Of a DNA stretch of 41,779 nt, positions 10,023 to 18,055 are shown piece by piece. This DNA comes from Dactylosporangium sp. Its GTDB lineage: Bacteria > Actinomycetota > Actinomycetes > Mycobacteriales > Micromonosporaceae. Position 1 is the stretch's first letter. Each line of letters starts with the position of its first letter. The position numbers were made by a program, and so were the translations under genes. The stretch lies in NCBI GenBank assembly GCA_013041765.1, contig JABDRL010000099.1, forward strand, positions 1 to 41,779. Direction: 5' to 3'. The notes beneath the pieces are model-generated. The model was not told the origin of the DNA and ran no database searches. It saw only the letters and a list, made by a program, of their open reading frames with translations.

Positions 10023-11525
10023 ATGGGACGCACGGTCGACGTGACGGAACTGGTGCTGCGTGACGGGCATCAGAGCCTACTCGCCACGCGAATGGCGCTG
10101 GAAGACATGGTCCCGATCTGCGAAGACATCGACGCTGCCGGCTACTGGAGCGTCGAATGCTGGGGCGGCGCGACCTACGACTCATGCATCCGGTTCCTCA
10201 ACGAGGACCCGTGGGAGCGGCTCCGGGAGTTCCGGCGGCTGATGCCGAACTCGCGGCTCCAGATGCTGCTGCGCGGGCAGAACCTGCTGGGGTACCGGCA
10301 CTACGAGGACGCGGTCGTCGACCGCTTCGTGGAGAAGTCAGCGGAAAACGGCATGGACGTGTTCCGCGTCTTCGATGCCCTCAACGACGTGCGCAACATC
10401 AAGCGTGCGATGGAAGCGGTCCGGCGCACGGGCAAGCACGCCCAGGGCACGATCTGCTACACCGTCTCGCCGCTGCACTCCGTCGCCGACTTCGTCGACA
10501 TGGCGGAGCAGCTGTGCGAGATGGGCGCGGAATCCATCTGCATCAAGGACATGGCGGCCCTGCTCAAGCCCCAGCCGGCCTACGACATCGTCAAGGGCAT
10601 CAAGGAACGCTGCGGCGCCGACACCCGGGTGCACGTGCACGTCCACTCCACCACCGGGGTCACGCTGGTCAGCCTGATGAAGGCGATCGAGGCGGGGGCC
10701 GACGTCGTCGACACGTCGATCAGCTCGCTGAGCCTTGGCCCCGGCCACAACCCGACCGAGTCTCTGGTCGAGATGTTGGAGGGCACCGGGTACAAGACGC
10801 GCCTGGACAAGGACCGGCTGCTGCGGATCAAAGATCACTTCGCGACGGTGCGCCCCAAGTACGCGGCGTTCGAGAGCAACATCGTCGGCGTCGAGACCGA
10901 GATCTTCGACAGCCAGATCCCCGGCGGCATGATTTCCAACATGGAGAGCCAGTTGCGTCAGCAGGACGCCGGTGACCGCCTCCGGGAGGTGTACGCCGAG
11001 GTGCCGAGGGTCCGCCAGGACGCCGGCTACCCGCCCCTGGTCACCCCCTCCAGCCAGATCGTCGGTACCCAGGCCGTCTTCAACGTGCTGATGGGCAAGT
11101 ACAAGGTCATGACCGGCGAGTTCGCCGACCTCATGCTCGGGTACTACGGCGCAACGCTCGGCGAGCGGGACCCGAATGTCATCGCCCGGGCCATCGAGCA
11201 CGCCAAGAAGGAGCCGATCACCTGCCGCCCCGCGGACACCCTGACCTCGGAGTGGGACAATCTTCGTTCCCAGGCGATCGCCCTGGACGGCTGCAACGGC
11301 ACCGACGAGGACGTGCTGACCTACGCCATGTTCCCGCAGGTCGCCCCGGGCTTCTTCGGCACCCGCGCCGAGGGGCCGAAGAACGTCGGCGCCAGTCCGG
11401 TCGCGACAACCGGCTCGGCGTCCGCCGCCAGCAACGGCACCGGCAAGCAGCCAGTGTCCTCCCCCGTCGTCTACGACATCGCAATCGGTGAAAAGACCCA
11501 TAAGGTCACTGTTACGCCAGCCTGA
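10023..11525 (+). CDS. Methylmalonyl-CoA carboxytransferase 5S subunit
   Basis: About 500 residues, the usual 5S length. The TIM-barrel carboxyltransferase domain moves CO2 between carboxybiotin and pyruvate to give oxaloacetate. Metal ligands and the carbamylated lysine are visible: LRDGHQSLLATR near residue 11, CIKDMAALLKP near 172 and HVHVHSTTG near 203. The C-terminus has a Ser/Ala/Thr-rich linker and a short VYDIAIGEKTHKVTV segment resembling the start of a biotinyl domain without the AMKM motif, a known feature of this family. The ATG follows GGGGAAGG; the frame is open upstream to 9636 but lacks family similarity. First gene of the 5S-12S-small-1.3S operon. Pyruvate carboxylase and oxaloacetate decarboxylase alpha are relatives, but the neighbours decide for transcarboxylase. 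Confidence 0.94.
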   Translation: MGRTVDVTELVLRDGHQSLLATRMALEDMVPICEDIDAAGYWSVECWGGATYDSCIRFLNEDPWERLREFRRLMPNSRLQMLLRGQNLLGYRHYEDAVVDRFVEKSAENGMDVFRVFDALNDVRNIKRAMEAVRRTGKHAQGTICYTVSPLHSVADFVDMAEQLCEMGAESICIKDMAALLKPQPAYDIVKGIKERCGADTRVHVHVHSTTGVTLVSLMKAIEAGADVVDTSISSLSLGPGHNPTESLVEMLEGTGYKTRLDKDRLLRIKDHFATVRPKYAAFESNIVGVETEIFDSQIPGGMISNMESQLRQQDAGDRLREVYAEVPRVRQDAGYPPLVTPSSQIVGTQAVFNVLMGKYKVMTGEFADLMLGYYGATLGERDPNVIARAIEHAKKEPITCRPADTLTSEWDNLRSQAIALDGCNGTDEDVLTYAMFPQVAPGFFGTRAEGPKNVGASPVATTGSASAASNGTGKQPVSSPVVYDIAIGEKTHKVTVTPA

Positions 11526-11539
11526 AGGTGAGAAGAGCA

Positions 11540-13108
11540 ATGGTGATGCCTGCGACCAAACCCCAGGCGATGGAAGGGCTGGTTACCGACCTGCGGGACA
11601 ACCGCGAACGGTTGGCGGCCGGCGGTGGCCCGGCCCGGGTGGCCAAGCAGCACGATCAGGGCAAGCTGACCGCACGGGAGCGGCTCGACGTACTGGCCGA
11701 TCCCTCCAGCTTCGAGGAATTCGGCCTGTTCTCCCAGCACCGCGCCGAGCACTTCGGCATGGCCGGCCGGGAGGTTCCGGCCGACGGCGTCGTCACCGGC
11801 GCCGCAACGGTCGACGGCCGGCTGGTGCACGTGGCCAGCCAGGACTTCACGGTCATGGGCGGCACGGCCGGCGAGGTCCACTGCCGCAAGGTCGCCGAGT
11901 CGATGCGGCAGTCCCTGAAGACCGGCTCGCCGTTCGTCTTCATCAACGACTCCGGTGGCGCCCGGGTCCAGGAGGGCATCGACGCGCTCTCCGGGTACGG
12001 CGAGATCTTCTACACCAATACGATGCTCTCCGGCGTCGTACCCCAGATCTCGGTCATCTGTGGTCCCTGCGCTGGAGGGGCCGCGTACTCGCCGGCCCTG
12101 ACCGACTTCATCATCCAGACCCGCGCCGCCCAGATGTTCATCACGGGCCCGCAGGTCATCAAGCAGGTGACCGGCGAGCAGATCAGCGCGGACGCGCTCG
12201 GGGGCGCGGACGCCCACATGGTGCACTCCGGGGTGGTGCACTTCGTCGCCGAGAACGACCAGCACGCCCTCGACCTGTGCCGGCGGCTGCTGAGCTTCCT
12301 GCCGCCGAACAACATGTCCGACCCGCCGGTCTTCCCGACCGACGGGGATGTCGAGCCCAACCCGCGCCTTGCCGAGATCGTTCCGGTCGACGGCAAGCGG
12401 GGTTACGACGTCCGGGACGTCATCATGAACACCGTCGACGGTGGGGACTTCCTGGAGGTCCAGGCCGGCTACGCGACCAGCGTGGTGGTCGGGTTCGCGC
12501 GGATCCTCGGCCGGTCCGTCGGGATCGTCGCCAGCCAGCCCCAGAGCATGTCCGGGGTGCTCGACATCAATTCCAGCGACAAGGCCGCGAGCTTCATCCG
12601 GTTCTGCAACGCGTTCAACATCCCCATCGTGACGTTCGTCGACACCCCCGGATTCCTGCCCGGTGTCGACCAGGAGTACGGCGGAATCATCCGGCACGGG
12701 GCGAAGATGCTGTTCGCGTACTCCGCGGCGACCGTTCCGAAGGTCACCGTCATCCTGCGCAAGGCCTACGGCGGCGCCTACATCGCCATGTCCTCCAAGG
12801 ACCTGGGGGCCGACCGGGTCTTCGCCTGGCCGACGGCGGAGATCGCGGTCATGGGGGCGGAGGGCGCGGTGGAGGTCGTGTTCCGCAAGGAGGTCAAGGA
12901 GGCCGAGGACCCGACCACACGGCGCGCCGAGCTGATCGACGAGTACCGGTCGACCTTCTCCTCCCCGTACGTCGCCGCCGGACGCCGGCTGGTTGACGAC
13001 ATCATCGACCCGGCGCAGACGCGTCGCCGTCTCGCCCAGGCGCTGGAGTACCTCAACGCCAAGCGGGAGCTGCGGCCGCAGAAGAAGCACGGGCTGATCC
13101 CGCTGTGA
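11540..13108 (+). CDS. Methylmalonyl-CoA carboxytransferase 12S subunit
   Basis: A 522-residue acyl-CoA carboxyltransferase with two crotonase-like halves. It transfers carboxyl groups between methylmalonyl-CoA/propionyl-CoA and biotin. The N-terminal half carries KLTARERLDVLADPSSFEE and the FINDSGGARVQEGIDAL oxyanion region. The C-terminal half carries FVDTPGFLPGVDQEYGGII and KAYGGAYIAMSSK. The start ATG 11540 lies 8 bases behind AAGGTGAG and 14 bases after the 5S stop; GTG 11528 is in frame but lacks room for a ribosome site. Closely related proteins are the beta subunits of propionyl-CoA carboxylase and methylmalonyl-CoA decarboxylase; no biotin carboxylase gene accompanies it, supporting transcarboxylase. 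Confidence 0.95.
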   Translation: MVMPATKPQAMEGLVTDLRDNRERLAAGGGPARVAKQHDQGKLTARERLDVLADPSSFEEFGLFSQHRAEHFGMAGREVPADGVVTGAATVDGRLVHVASQDFTVMGGTAGEVHCRKVAESMRQSLKTGSPFVFINDSGGARVQEGIDALSGYGEIFYTNTMLSGVVPQISVICGPCAGGAAYSPALTDFIIQTRAAQMFITGPQVIKQVTGEQISADALGGADAHMVHSGVVHFVAENDQHALDLCRRLLSFLPPNNMSDPPVFPTDGDVEPNPRLAEIVPVDGKRGYDVRDVIMNTVDGGDFLEVQAGYATSVVVGFARILGRSVGIVASQPQSMSGVLDINSSDKAASFIRFCNAFNIPIVTFVDTPGFLPGVDQEYGGIIRHGAKMLFAYSAATVPKVTVILRKAYGGAYIAMSSKDLGADRVFAWPTAEIAVMGAEGAVEVVFRKEVKEAEDPTTRRAELIDEYRSTFSSPYVAAGRRLVDDIIDPAQTRRRLAQALEYLNAKRELRPQKKHGLIPL

Positions 13109-13122
13109 GCGAAAGGCATGCG

Positions 13123-13473
13123 ATGAAGACCAAGGTCGTAACGGGCAGCCCCGCCCCTGCCCCGACGCTCCAGGCACTCCAGGAGCAGCTCGCCGCGCTC
13201 AACGATCGGGTGGCGGATCTTGAAGCCAGGATGGGGCAGTCCCAAGCCAATGGCCAGGCCCTGGCCGAGGGCGCCACGCCGGCCCCGGCGGAGCCGCTGG
13301 ACGAGGATCTCCTTGTGGTGATCAGCGCGGCGATCGCCGCGTTCCTCGGCAAGAAGCCGAGGATTCGCCAGATCCGGCTTGTCAGCTCGGCGACGTGGGC
13401 CCAGCAGGGCCGCGTCGGAATCCACGCCTCGCACGCGTTCGCAGTGCAGTCCCGGTCAGGAGCACCATCGTGA
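13123..13473 (+). CDS. Small coiled-coil accessory subunit of the transcarboxylase operon
   Basis: A 116-residue protein between the 12S and 1.3S genes. Residues about 12-45 form a heptad-rich coiled coil (LQALQEQLAALNDRVADLEA). A Pro/Ala-rich linker follows, then a C-terminal module (VVISAAIAAFLGKKPRIRQI, then a WAQQGRVGIHASH stretch). That module resembles the small C-terminal part of sodium-pump decarboxylase delta/gamma subunits and the short ORF found between 12S and 1.3S in propionibacteria. No membrane helix is present. ATG 13123 follows AAAGG by 6 bases; its stop overlaps the next start as GTGA. I infer a structural or assembly role; the function is not established here. Confidence 0.8.
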   Translation: MKTKVVTGSPAPAPTLQALQEQLAALNDRVADLEARMGQSQANGQALAEGATPAPAEPLDEDLLVVISAAIAAFLGKKPRIRQIRLVSSATWAQQGRVGIHASHAFAVQSRSGAPS

Positions 13474-13856
13474 AACTCAACATCACGGTCGACGGCAAGA
13501 CCTACGAGGTCGAGGTCGAGGCCTCGGAGCCGGAGCGGGTGTTCCCGATCGTCGGCCCGCAGACCCATGTCACCATGCCGGCGGCCGCGGCCCTGCCGAC
13601 CCCACCGGCTCCGGCCTCGACCAGCGGTCCGGTCGCTGACGAGTCCAAGGTGTGTCGCAGCCCGGTCAACGGCACGGTGGTCCGCGTGGTCGCAGAGTCC
13701 GGGCAGGCGATGCAGGTCGGTGACGTCCTGCTCGTCCTTGAGGCGATGAAGATGGAAACCAACATCACCGCGCCGCTCAACGCCAAGATCGGCAGCGTCA
13801 ATGCCAAGGTCGGCGATGCGGTCAAGACCGGACAGTTGCTCGTCGAGTTCGAGTAG
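13470..13856 (+). CDS. Biotin carboxyl carrier protein (transcarboxylase 1.3S subunit)
   Basis: A 128-residue biotin carrier. The N-terminus KLNITVDGKTYEVEVE is the 1.3S-type strand. A Pro/Ala linker leads to a C-terminal biotinyl domain with the EAMKMETN motif, where Lys94 is the expected biotinylation site. It carries the carboxyl group between the 12S and 5S active sites. The GTG start at 13470 overlaps the previous stop (GTGA) and has AGGAG upstream, so longer in-frame starts are unlikely. It is the last gene before a strong hairpin at 13910-13946. Confidence 0.95.
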   Translation: MKLNITVDGKTYEVEVEASEPERVFPIVGPQTHVTMPAAAALPTPPAPASTSGPVADESKVCRSPVNGTVVRVVAESGQAMQVGDVLLVLEAMKMETNITAPLNAKIGSVNAKVGDAVKTGQLLVEFE

Positions 13857-14384
13857 TCCGTTCTTCCGCGAGCATGGGCCCGTACCCGCGGAAGATTTCA
13901 GCAAGGATCAGGCGCTGGCGGAAGGCATCCCCTTCCGCCAGCGCCTCGTGTCATGCGCGGCGCGGGTGCGCATTCCCGCGACCAGAACACCAGACCGCCG
14001 GCCGGCAGTCACTATCCGTTATCGGTAACACTTCAATGCCAACATTGGCCCGCCTCCGCATCGGCCAAACGGTTGCTGATCAGTGCACGGACCTCGTCAG
14101 CTGACCCCGCAACGTCCTCAACGTCGCTGAGCTGCGAGCATTTGCCTCTTTGCTGGCCATAGGGTGGGACGTTGACGGGACGGACTCGGAGGGGTTCGAT
14201 ATCAGCTGACTATCGAGGCGGCCCGCCACACCACATGACCATCGATCCTAGCTGTTTTTACGATATCGACCTATGATTCGCAATGTGTCGGAACCGCGGC
14301 GGCGGTCAGGTACCGTCGCGGGGCTCACCCCCCGTAGCCGGACGGCAGGCTCTTGAGCCGACCAGATAGCATCACCTCCTGCAC
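13857..14384. other. Intergenic region, operon terminator and CvnD leader
   Basis: About 530 bases without a convincing gene. The left part holds the terminator at 13910-13946. The right part drops in GC content around 14200-14290 (a TTTTTACGATATC stretch and TATGAT near 14271), compatible with a promoter for the GTPase gene, but I cannot assign -35/-10 boxes with confidence. No riboswitch-like motif was recognised. Confidence 0.4.
13910..13946 (+). terminator. Strong hairpin terminator after the transcarboxylase operon
   Basis: A perfect 16-bp stem, AGGCGCTGGCGGAAGG pairing with CCTTCCGCCAGCGCCT, encloses the 5-base loop CATCC. It starts 53 bases after the 1.3S stop. No T-run follows, as is common for actinobacterial terminators. 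Confidence 0.85.
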
Positions 14385-15014
14385 ATGCACTCCGGAAGGG
14401 CCCCCATGGGCGACAGAGACTATGAACGGTTCAACGAGATGCAGGCTGTGCCGACCGCAGTGAAGATCCTCGTCGCCGGGGGCACGCGTGTCGGAAAGAC
14501 CGCGCTCGTCAGTGCGATCAGCGAGATCGCACCGTTACGGGTCGAAGGCACTGTGGAGGACCCCGAGCCGAGCTGCGGCGGGCACGGAGGCGTTGACACG
14601 ATGGTCGCCGCGGCCACCGATCTGGATTTCGGTCGCATCACCATTGATGAGGCCCTCATTCTGTATCTGTTCGACACCCCCGAGCAGAACCGGCGTTGGT
14701 GCCTGCGCGACGAGCTGACCGTTGGCGCGCTCGGTGCCGTCGTGCTCGCCGATCCCCAGCGCCTCGACGAGTGCCTCCCCGCCATCGACTACTTCAACAG
14801 CCGTGGCACCCCGTATGTCGTCGCCGTCAACGATCTGTCGGGCGGCAGGGACGAGCAGCTCGCGGCCATCCGGCGGGCGCTGCGCGTCGATCCGCAGGTA
14901 CCTGTGGCCCACTGCGATCCCAGCCGGCGCGAGTCCAGCAAGAACGTGCTCATCACGCTGCTGGAGTACGTCAAGGCCGCGGTCAGCCGGCAAGCCGCGA
15001 CCGCGACCGCCTGA
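14385..15014 (+). CDS. CvnD-like GTP-binding protein (orphan conservon GTPase)
   Basis: A 209-residue small GTPase-like protein of the type encoded as the fourth gene (cvnD) of actinobacterial conservons. The P-loop is GGTRVGKTAL near residue 31. A switch-like DTPEQNRRW (DTPG analogue) lies near 97, and VVAVNDLSG is the NKxD-equivalent guanine-binding region. Conservons normally encode a membrane kinase-like CvnA, CvnB (roadblock), CvnC (DUF742) and CvnD; none of the first three is present here. The first ATG (14385) or ATG 14406 after GGAAGGG could be the start. Its last 32 bases overlap the convergent lycopene cyclase gene. Confidence 0.85.
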   Translation: MHSGRAPMGDRDYERFNEMQAVPTAVKILVAGGTRVGKTALVSAISEIAPLRVEGTVEDPEPSCGGHGGVDTMVAAATDLDFGRITIDEALILYLFDTPEQNRRWCLRDELTVGALGAVVLADPQRLDECLPAIDYFNSRGTPYVVAVNDLSGGRDEQLAAIRRALRVDPQVPVAHCDPSRRESSKNVLITLLEYVKAAVSRQAATATA

Positions 15015-16170
15015 CGATCGCGCGGAGGAACGGGGCCGGCGGCAGGGTCGCGATCAGGCGGAGTTCATCGAACAGCCTCGTGTCCTCATCCAGGAAGGCC
15101 AGCACCCGTTCGGCGGGGTTGCCCGCGAACAGCCTGGCGAAGACGCGTTCCATCGCGGCGCCGTCGGCGTGCAGCGCGTCGAGCAGCAGCGCGTCGCCCA
15201 GCCGGTGCCGGCGGCGGGACGCTGGCCGCGGCCACGGGTGTCCGCTGGTGGCGAGCGAGTGCGCGATCCGGGCACTGTCGCGCTGGATCCGACCGTATGC
15301 ATAACCAGTGCTGGCCTTGACCAGCCCGGCCCGGGCGCCGATGGGCACGATGCGGCCGGCGCCCGCCATGGGTCCGCCGGCCGAGAGCCGAAGGCCGAGG
15401 GTTCCGGTCTCGGTGCGCCGGATCTCGTACCCGCCGACGTTCAGCACCTCGGTCAGGTAGGCGTGCAGCGCCGGATCGGGCGGCGGTTCCGGTCCCCGGC
15501 GTTCGCCCGGCCAGGCGAACGCCGTCATCTCGATCAGGGCAAGGTGGGGCGTCTGCGGCAGGACGTAGCCGAACCGGACGCCGCCGGCCTGGGACGTCCG
15601 GAAGTCCATCAGCGTCGGCAGGTCCGGGTCGAACACCGGCCGCGCGCAGCGAACCCGCCAGCCGCGAAAGGCCAGGAACGCCTCCGGTGGTCGGCCACCG
15701 GTCGGCCCGGGTCTGCTGTCGAACACCCACCGGGCGCCGATGCCGACCCCGTCGACGACCACCGTCGCGGCGTCGCCCTCCTCGCGGATCTCGCTGACGT
15801 GCCCCCGGCACAGGCCGGAGGCCGGGCGCCCCGCCAGTCTCCCGGCGACGACCCGTCGCAGGTCCGCCCGTCGCACCGCCCGGTAGGTGTAGCCGCCGAG
15901 CGGCACGACCAGCCCCCTGCCGGTGGCGTGCACGAGGACCCTGGGGTAGGCGCGGCAGACGGCCTCGTCGAGCGGTCCCGGGCCGCGTTGCCAGTACGCC
16001 CACCCCGCGGGGGCCTCGTCCCGGTCGTGGTCGATCAGCAGTACGGTCAGGTCCCGCCGTCGGCCGGCCGTCAGGTGCCCGGCCAGGCTCAGCCCGCTGA
16101 GCCCCGCTCCGACGATCACCACGTCGAACGCGTCGCCGCGGCCGGGCCGCCGCCCGGGGCCATGGTCCAT
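14983..16170 (-). CDS. crtY: Lycopene beta-cyclase (CrtY family)
   Basis: A 395-residue FAD/NAD-dependent lycopene cyclase. Visible are the dinucleotide fold VVIVGAGLSGLSLAGHL near residue 15, PAGWAYWQRGPGPLDEAV and the PLGGYTYRAVRRADL segment, the FDSRP motif, RPVFDPDLPTLMDFR, and GYVLPQTPHLALIEMTAF. These match actinobacterial CrtY, which makes cyclic ends on lycopene. The chosen ATG at 16168-16170 lies 7 bases after the stop of the upstream EAL gene. No clear ribosome site precedes it, so translation is probably coupled. No other carotenoid genes are present in the window. Confidence 0.88.
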   Translation of the reverse strand: MDHGPGRRPGRGDAFDVVIVGAGLSGLSLAGHLTAGRRRDLTVLLIDHDRDEAPAGWAYWQRGPGPLDEAVCRAYPRVLVHATGRGLVVPLGGYTYRAVRRADLRRVVAGRLAGRPASGLCRGHVSEIREEGDAATVVVDGVGIGARWVFDSRPGPTGGRPPEAFLAFRGWRVRCARPVFDPDLPTLMDFRTSQAGGVRFGYVLPQTPHLALIEMTAFAWPGERRGPEPPPDPALHAYLTEVLNVGGYEIRRTETGTLGLRLSAGGPMAGAGRIVPIGARAGLVKASTGYAYGRIQRDSARIAHSLATSGHPWPRPASRRRHRLGDALLLDALHADGAAMERVFARLFAGNPAERVLAFLDEDTRLFDELRLIATLPPAPFLRAIVRRSRSRLAG

Positions 16171-16177
16171 CGCCGGA

Positions 16178-17704
16178 TCAGCCGCTGCGGGCACGGGAGG
16201 CCCACCAGCCGTCGTCGATCGGCTCCGGTTCTCCGATGAGGTAGCCCTGGGCGAACTCGACCCCCAGCTCGCGCAGCATGGCAACGGTGGGCTCGTCCTG
16301 CACCCACTCGGCCACAGCGGTGATCCCGTACGCCCGGCAGACCAGCACAATCGCGCGGACCATCACCTGGTCCTCGGGGCTGGTGACCAGGTTCTCGATG
16401 AACTCGCCATCGATCTTCACAAGATCTACGGGAAACATCTTGAGGTACCTGAAGGACCCGTACCCCGATCCGAAATCATCCAGCGCCAGCTGGCACCCGA
16501 TCTCCCTGACCCGGTTGGCGAATCGCAGCGCCTCCGTGACGTTGCCGACGACCGCGGTCTCGGTGAGCTCGAACGTCAGCCGTCCCGGGGCGAACGGGTG
16601 CCGCCGGAACAGCTCGTCGACGGCCTCGGCCAGCCTGGCGTCGCCGAGCGAGCGTCCGGAGAGGTTGACCTGAAAATGGAGATCCTCGGGACCGCTCGTG
16701 ATCATTTCGACGGCCCGTTCGAGGACCCACAGGTCGATGTCGAACACCGAGTCGAGCCGCTCGGCCGCGTCCAGGATCGCCACGGGCGACAGCGGGCCGT
16801 ACATGTCGTCCTTGACCCGCAGGAGCAGTTCGTAGCGGGTCACCGTGCCGCTGGCCAGCTCGCGGATCGGCTGAGCGAACAGCGTGAAGTGATCGGTCCG
16901 AAGCGCGGTCGCGATCCGGTCGCGGCACAGGTTGACCCGGTCGGAGGCCCTGATCGGGTGGGCCAGCCAGACCGCCGGGGTGTCGATTTCGCGGGCCCGG
17001 TGCCAGGCGCCCTCCGCGTCGATGAGCAACTCGTGGCTGCTGGCCTGGGCGTCGTGGGAGTACCGGACGAGACCGGCCCACGCGGTCAGCCGCTCCGGCC
17101 CGTCGACGCCGGGAACGGTCGCCGCGCGAATCGACCGGACCAGCGTTTCCGTCATCCGGCCGGCGTGGTCCAGGGAGGTGTCGGGCAGCAGCACCGCGAT
17201 TTCACTCGGGCCCACGCGGCCGAGCCGGTCGTCAGGCCGGCGCAGATCCTCGAAGATCTTCGCCGCCAGTCGCACCAGCGCGGTTCCCAGCGACTGCCCC
17301 GATGCCGCCGGCGGGCGGTCCGCCGGCTCGACCCGCACGATGAGGACAGCTCCGGCCCCGAACCGCTGGGCCCTGTCGACGGCGTCGGTGAACCGCTGGC
17401 GGGCGAACAGCCCCGTGGCGGGGTCTCGGTCCCGGGGGGTGGTCTTCGCGGCCTCAAGGCCGCTGTGGACCGGCTCCAGGAGCAGTAACTCCCTGCAACG
17501 GTCCAGTACCGCAAGATGTGGCGTGCGGGCGGCCCCGACCGCCGTTTCCCCCGCAAGGGCCTTGGTGTACTCCACTTCTATTCGACGAATGAAGCGGCGC
17601 GTACGAGCCTGCGCGAACCGCGTCCGCGGAACGTTGACCGCCCGAGCCATCAAGCTGTCGATCCTCACCGGAATGCCCTCCCCGCCGCCCTCCACGGCAG
17701 CCAC
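16178..17704 (-). CDS. c-di-GMP phosphodiesterase with degenerate GGDEF and intact EAL domain
   Basis: About 508 residues and soluble. A basic, helical N-terminal region of about 125 residues is followed by a GGDEF-like domain whose signature is GPSEI, so cyclase activity is unlikely. The EAL domain appears complete: ELLLR for the signature, NLSGRS, FELTET, DDFGSGYGSFRYLK, VKIDGEF, VAEWVQDE and AQGYLIGEP. This suggests active hydrolysis of c-di-GMP. Starts are uncertain: GTG 17704 follows GGGGGAAG, and ATG 17650 follows GTGAGGA. The gene runs directly into crtY on the same strand. It contrasts with the GGDEF/EAL protein at 5252, where both sites are degraded. Confidence 0.88.
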   Translation of the reverse strand: MAAVEGGGEGIPVRIDSLMARAVNVPRTRFAQARTRRFIRRIEVEYTKALAGETAVGAARTPHLAVLDRCRELLLLEPVHSGLEAAKTTPRDRDPATGLFARQRFTDAVDRAQRFGAGAVLIVRVEPADRPPAASGQSLGTALVRLAAKIFEDLRRPDDRLGRVGPSEIAVLLPDTSLDHAGRMTETLVRSIRAATVPGVDGPERLTAWAGLVRYSHDAQASSHELLIDAEGAWHRAREIDTPAVWLAHPIRASDRVNLCRDRIATALRTDHFTLFAQPIRELASGTVTRYELLLRVKDDMYGPLSPVAILDAAERLDSVFDIDLWVLERAVEMITSGPEDLHFQVNLSGRSLGDARLAEAVDELFRRHPFAPGRLTFELTETAVVGNVTEALRFANRVREIGCQLALDDFGSGYGSFRYLKMFPVDLVKIDGEFIENLVTSPEDQVMVRAIVLVCRAYGITAVAEWVQDEPTVAMLRELGVEFAQGYLIGEPEPIDDGWWASRARSG

Positions 17705-18055
17705 CAGCGAAATCTTCCCCCGATCGCATCCCGCGGCGGCAACGGCCTTGAAAGGAATTCTGGGCTACCACCGGGTTCATATGTGGCACGAAACGGCAAC
17801 CAGCCCCAGTTAGGATGATCGGACATGATTTCGAGGCCGATCATCGACCCAATTGGAGAACACTCAGCAACGATAGCATTGCATTAGGCGAACCCTAATA
17901 CTGCAAATTGTTGCCCCACAACAACACAGGGTAGCAATTAAACAATTGCAGTCATCACATATGATGCGATCAGCGCCCGAGTGAGGGTATATCGGTTTGC
18001 AAAACTGTTCCCCCACAAAGGCGCCAATCGTCAGTCGACTTTGCGACAGTTGCGG
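17705..18055. other. AT-rich intergenic island
   Basis: About 350 bases, clearly AT-richer than the flanks between about 17815 and 18010. It contains an inverted repeat ATTAGG-CGAAC-CCTAAT at 17883-17899 and a second one built from TTGTTG and CAACAA near 17909. It probably holds the promoter of the EAL-crtY unit, since the cysK stop lies on the other side. No gene or known RNA was recognised. Confidence 0.4.

Noticed and set aside
10209-10226. TGGGAGCGGCTCC-like sequence resembling the cellulose-repressor operator
   Set aside because: It has an inserted base relative to the consensus and lies inside the 5S coding sequence, so it is most likely coincidental.
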